Assembly (NCBI RefSeq): GCF_018614975.1
Contig: NZ_JAGGNR010000036.1
Coordinates: forward strand, 1-64,000
Direction of reading: 5' to 3'
Origin: Paenibacillus polymyxa
GTDB taxonomy: Bacteria; Bacillota; Bacilli; Paenibacillales; Paenibacillaceae
Length of the DNA: 64,000 nucleotides
Below are positions 62,013-64,000 of the stretch, one piece after another. Both the position numbers and the translations under genes were made by a program. Below the pieces are notes generated by a model. It did not search any database and was not told the origin of the DNA. It saw only the letters and a program-made list of their open reading frames with translations. The stretch's first letter is position 1; every line of letters starts with the position of its first letter.

Positions 62013-63344
62013 TCAGATGACTGCCGTTTTTCTTCCATCAATATTGGTTAGACCTGGACGACCAACGGAATAGTATTGGAAGGATGTATCTTTAATCTGA
62101 TCTTCTCCGTAGATGTTTCTTCCATCAATCAGGATGGGTTGATTCATATGCGCTGCCAAATCAGTCAGATTAACCTCCATGAACTCTTGCCATTCCGTCA
62201 GAACACAGAGTGCGTCAGCACCTTCCGCCGCTTTCATGGCACGCTCTTCCCACGTAATGGATGGGGAATCCACCTCTTTGCGGAAGTTCTCGGTAGCGAT
62301 GGGGTCATACGCACGAATCACTGCCCCCTGCTCAAGCAAACGCTGAATGATCTCAATCGCCGGAGCATCACGAACGTCATCGGTATCCGGTTTGAAAGCG
62401 AGCCCCCAGATGGCAATCTCCTTCCCTTCGAGTGAGCCCAGTGCGTCTTCCAGTTTTCGTATTACGTTGAAGCGTTGATCCTTGTTCACTTCCACCACGG
62501 ACTTCAGCAGTTTGAAGTCATAATCCACATTACCTGCAATTTGAATCAGAGCCTGTGTATCCTTAGGGAAACAGGAACCTCCGTACCCAATGCCTGCCTT
62601 GAGAAAGGAGGCACCGATTCGTCTGTCATAGCCCATACCTTCGGCAACGCGGCTGACATCTGCACCTACTTTTTCACAGATGTTAGAGATTTCGTTGATA
62701 AATGAGATTTTGGTCGCCAGGAAAGCGTTGGATGCATATTTAATCATTTCAGCCGAGCGAATATCCGTAACAACAATCTGATCGGTTAATGGCTGATGCA
62801 GCTCCTTTAGTGTGGCAACCGCCCGCTCACTATGTGTCCCAATGACTATCCGGTCAGGATAGAGCGTATCCTGTACAGCGGTACCTTCTCGCAGGAACTC
62901 CGGTACCGATGCCATGTCAAATGGATGATTGGTCAAACTGCTGATCCATTCCTGAATACGATCGTTGGTTCCGACAGGAACAGTGCTTTTAGTCATTATT
63001 ATTTTATAATTATCCATAGAAGAACCAATTTCTCGCGCGACAAGCTCAATAAAACTTAGATTTGCTTCGCCATTCGGTAGAGATGGCGTTCCTACCGCGA
63101 TGATAATGATATCCGAACGACTGATGGCATCCTGAATGTTCGTGGTGAAGGTTAGCCTTCCTGCTTTCATATTGGCATTCATGATGTCCTTCAGACCCGG
63201 TTCATAGATCGGAACATGACCGTCCGTCAGCATATTCACTTTTTCAACATTGTTGTCGACACAGATCACGTTATTTCCCAGTTCCGAAAAACATACGCCC
63301 GATACCAAACCCACATACCCTGTGCCAATCACCGTAATATTCAT
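62013..63344 (-). CDS. ugd: UDP-glucose 6-dehydrogenase
   Basis: A 443-residue enzyme that oxidises UDP-glucose to UDP-glucuronate, a building block of acidic exopolysaccharide. Rossmann N-terminus ITVIGTGYVGLVSGVCFSE, the TKSTVPVGT segment, and the catalytic Cys in GYGGSCFPKD are intact. B. subtilis TuaD is a close relative. It lies between the mannose-1-phosphate guanylyltransferase gene and the LCP gene. Confidence 0.96.
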   Translation of the reverse strand: MNITVIGTGYVGLVSGVCFSELGNNVICVDNNVEKVNMLTDGHVPIYEPGLKDIMNANMKAGRLTFTTNIQDAISRSDIIIIAVGTPSLPNGEANLSFIELVAREIGSSMDNYKIIMTKSTVPVGTNDRIQEWISSLTNHPFDMASVPEFLREGTAVQDTLYPDRIVIGTHSERAVATLKELHQPLTDQIVVTDIRSAEMIKYASNAFLATKISFINEISNICEKVGADVSRVAEGMGYDRRIGASFLKAGIGYGGSCFPKDTQALIQIAGNVDYDFKLLKSVVEVNKDQRFNVIRKLEDALGSLEGKEIAIWGLAFKPDTDDVRDAPAIEIIQRLLEQGAVIRAYDPIATENFRKEVDSPSITWEERAMKAAEGADALCVLTEWQEFMEVNLTDLAAHMNQPILIDGRNIYGEDQIKDTSFQYYSVGRPGLTNIDGRKTAVI

Positions 63345-63376
63345 TCCCTAATCTCCCCCATGTCCTAATGTGTTGG

Positions 63377-64000
63377 TTATGCGTGCTTCACATATGTCTG
63401 AACAATGTCCTGCCATTCGGTAGACACTCTAACGATATCTTCCTCAATCAGCTGGCTGCCGATCTGTACTTCAATGATCTCCAGTTCCGTAACGGCTCTG
63501 ACGGAATGAAGCATACTCCGGTCAATGATCACCGTATCTCCTTGCCCGATCATTCGGCTCTGCCCATCCAGAATCAATTCCCCTGTTCCCGATACAACCG
63601 TCCATACCTCATTGCGAAGCAAATGGTATTGATAACTCAGGTTTTTCCCGGCACTGATGCAGATTCTTTTGGTGAGAACCTCGCCGCCAGCTTCGTTTCT
63701 TGTGTAATCCAGAACCCGGTAGCAACCCCACCTGCGCTCCTCATACATGGGGCGTTGATCCTCATTCTTCAAGATTTCCTTGATACGTGGGCTCGCTTCT
63801 TTGTCACTGACGAGAATGCCATCCGGACTCACGGCGACCACCACATCCGACAAGCCCAATATGGCAACCGGAATGTTCAATTCATTGACCAGGTGCGTAT
63901 TCAGGGAATCTCCCGTAATCCACCCTTTTCCTACAACTGAGCTTCCCATCTCTTCCGTGAGTGTGTTCCACGTTCCTAGATCTTTCCAGAAGCCATTATA
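63377..64000 (-). CDS. mannose-1-phosphate guanylyltransferase, 3' part (5' end outside the window)
   Basis: The reading frame stays open to the right edge, and the residues there (NGFWKDLGTWNTLTEEM) match the middle of ManC-type enzymes, so the true start lies beyond 64000. About 207 residues are visible: the end of the nucleotidyltransferase domain and a C-terminal cupin module (LSYQYHLLRNEVWTVVSGTGE). The enzyme makes GDP-mannose for polysaccharide. It ends 33 nt before ugd, in one operon. Confidence 0.9.
   Translation of the reverse strand, partial: YNGFWKDLGTWNTLTEEMGSSVVGKGWITGDSLNTHLVNELNIPVAILGLSDVVVAVSPDGILVSDKEASPRIKEILKNEDQRPMYEERRWGCYRVLDYTRNEAGGEVLTKRICISAGKNLSYQYHLLRNEVWTVVSGTGELILDGQSRMIGQGDTVIIDRSMLHSVRAVTELEIIEVQIGSQLIEEDIVRVSTEWQDIVQTYVKHA

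Noticed and set aside
1..64000. CRISPR arrays, tRNA or rRNA genes
   Set aside because: No regularly spaced repeats and no cloverleaf or rRNA-like sequence were found while reading both strands; the T-boxes are the only tRNA-related structures.

Overview
The window comes from a Gram-positive endospore former, most likely a Paenibacillus. It has strong AAGGAGG-type Shine-Dalgarno sites, frequent TTG and GTG starts, a CIRCE-controlled groES-groEL pair, leucine T-boxes, an SspH spore protein, a KimA-type potassium importer, and a Bacillales block (tsaE-tsaB-rimI-tsaD / ydiF / moaC / tatA-tatC / groES-groEL) in the same overall order as in Bacillus subtilis. Genus is an inference; no rRNA or tRNA is present. 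I read no CRISPR array and no prophage or transposase gene.

Layout. 1-7650: a Fur-box-preceded AraC/siderophore-binding regulator, then a GbsR repressor divergent from a glycine betaine importer. The importer permease polypeptide carries three tandem substrate-binding domains. 7700-15300: a small two-helix protein, an ATPase-less ugpA-ugpE-ugpB glycerol-phosphate-type importer, kimA, and an orphan rhaD. 15300-20150: small predicted surface or spore proteins, a GNAT acetyltransferase, and an AraC-DinB pair. This stretch is bracketed by two copies of an approximately 105-nt conserved, terminator-ended RNA element, both on the minus strand. 20190-26650: an AraC regulator divergent from a GH2 beta-galactosidase, then small membrane and lipoprotein genes and a DHFR-fold protein.

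26890-41060 is the conserved housekeeping core: groEL, groES, tatC, tatA, mogA/moaB, moaC, a 5-formyl-THF cyclo-ligase and ydiF. Next come a cluster of seven DnaA boxes, leuA under two tandem leucine T-boxes, and the tsaE-tsaB-rimI-tsaD operon for t6A tRNA modification, which is interrupted by a MITE-like repeat. 41300-46240 is a spore DNA-protection island: sspH with an acidic partner, ku with a SigG-like promoter, and a ligD split into separate ligase and polymerase genes, with a catE-like dioxygenase gene between ku and the ligase.

46290-58890 holds membrane and envelope genes: YitT, cardiolipin synthase, a CNNM/CorC protein, a secreted hydrolase, a GntR-DUF1648 pair, an AI-2E-type exporter, an ABC-2 exporter behind a zinc-ribbon protein, and VanZ. 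58900-64000 is an exopolysaccharide region on the minus strand: a GH74-like secreted beta-propeller protein, an LCP ligase, UDP-glucose dehydrogenase, and the 3' part of a mannose-1-phosphate guanylyltransferase that runs off the window.

The most unusual points are the duplicated RNA element, the three-receptor betaine transporter, the DnaA-box cluster between convergent ydiF and leuA, the tandem leucine T-boxes, and the split NHEJ ligase.
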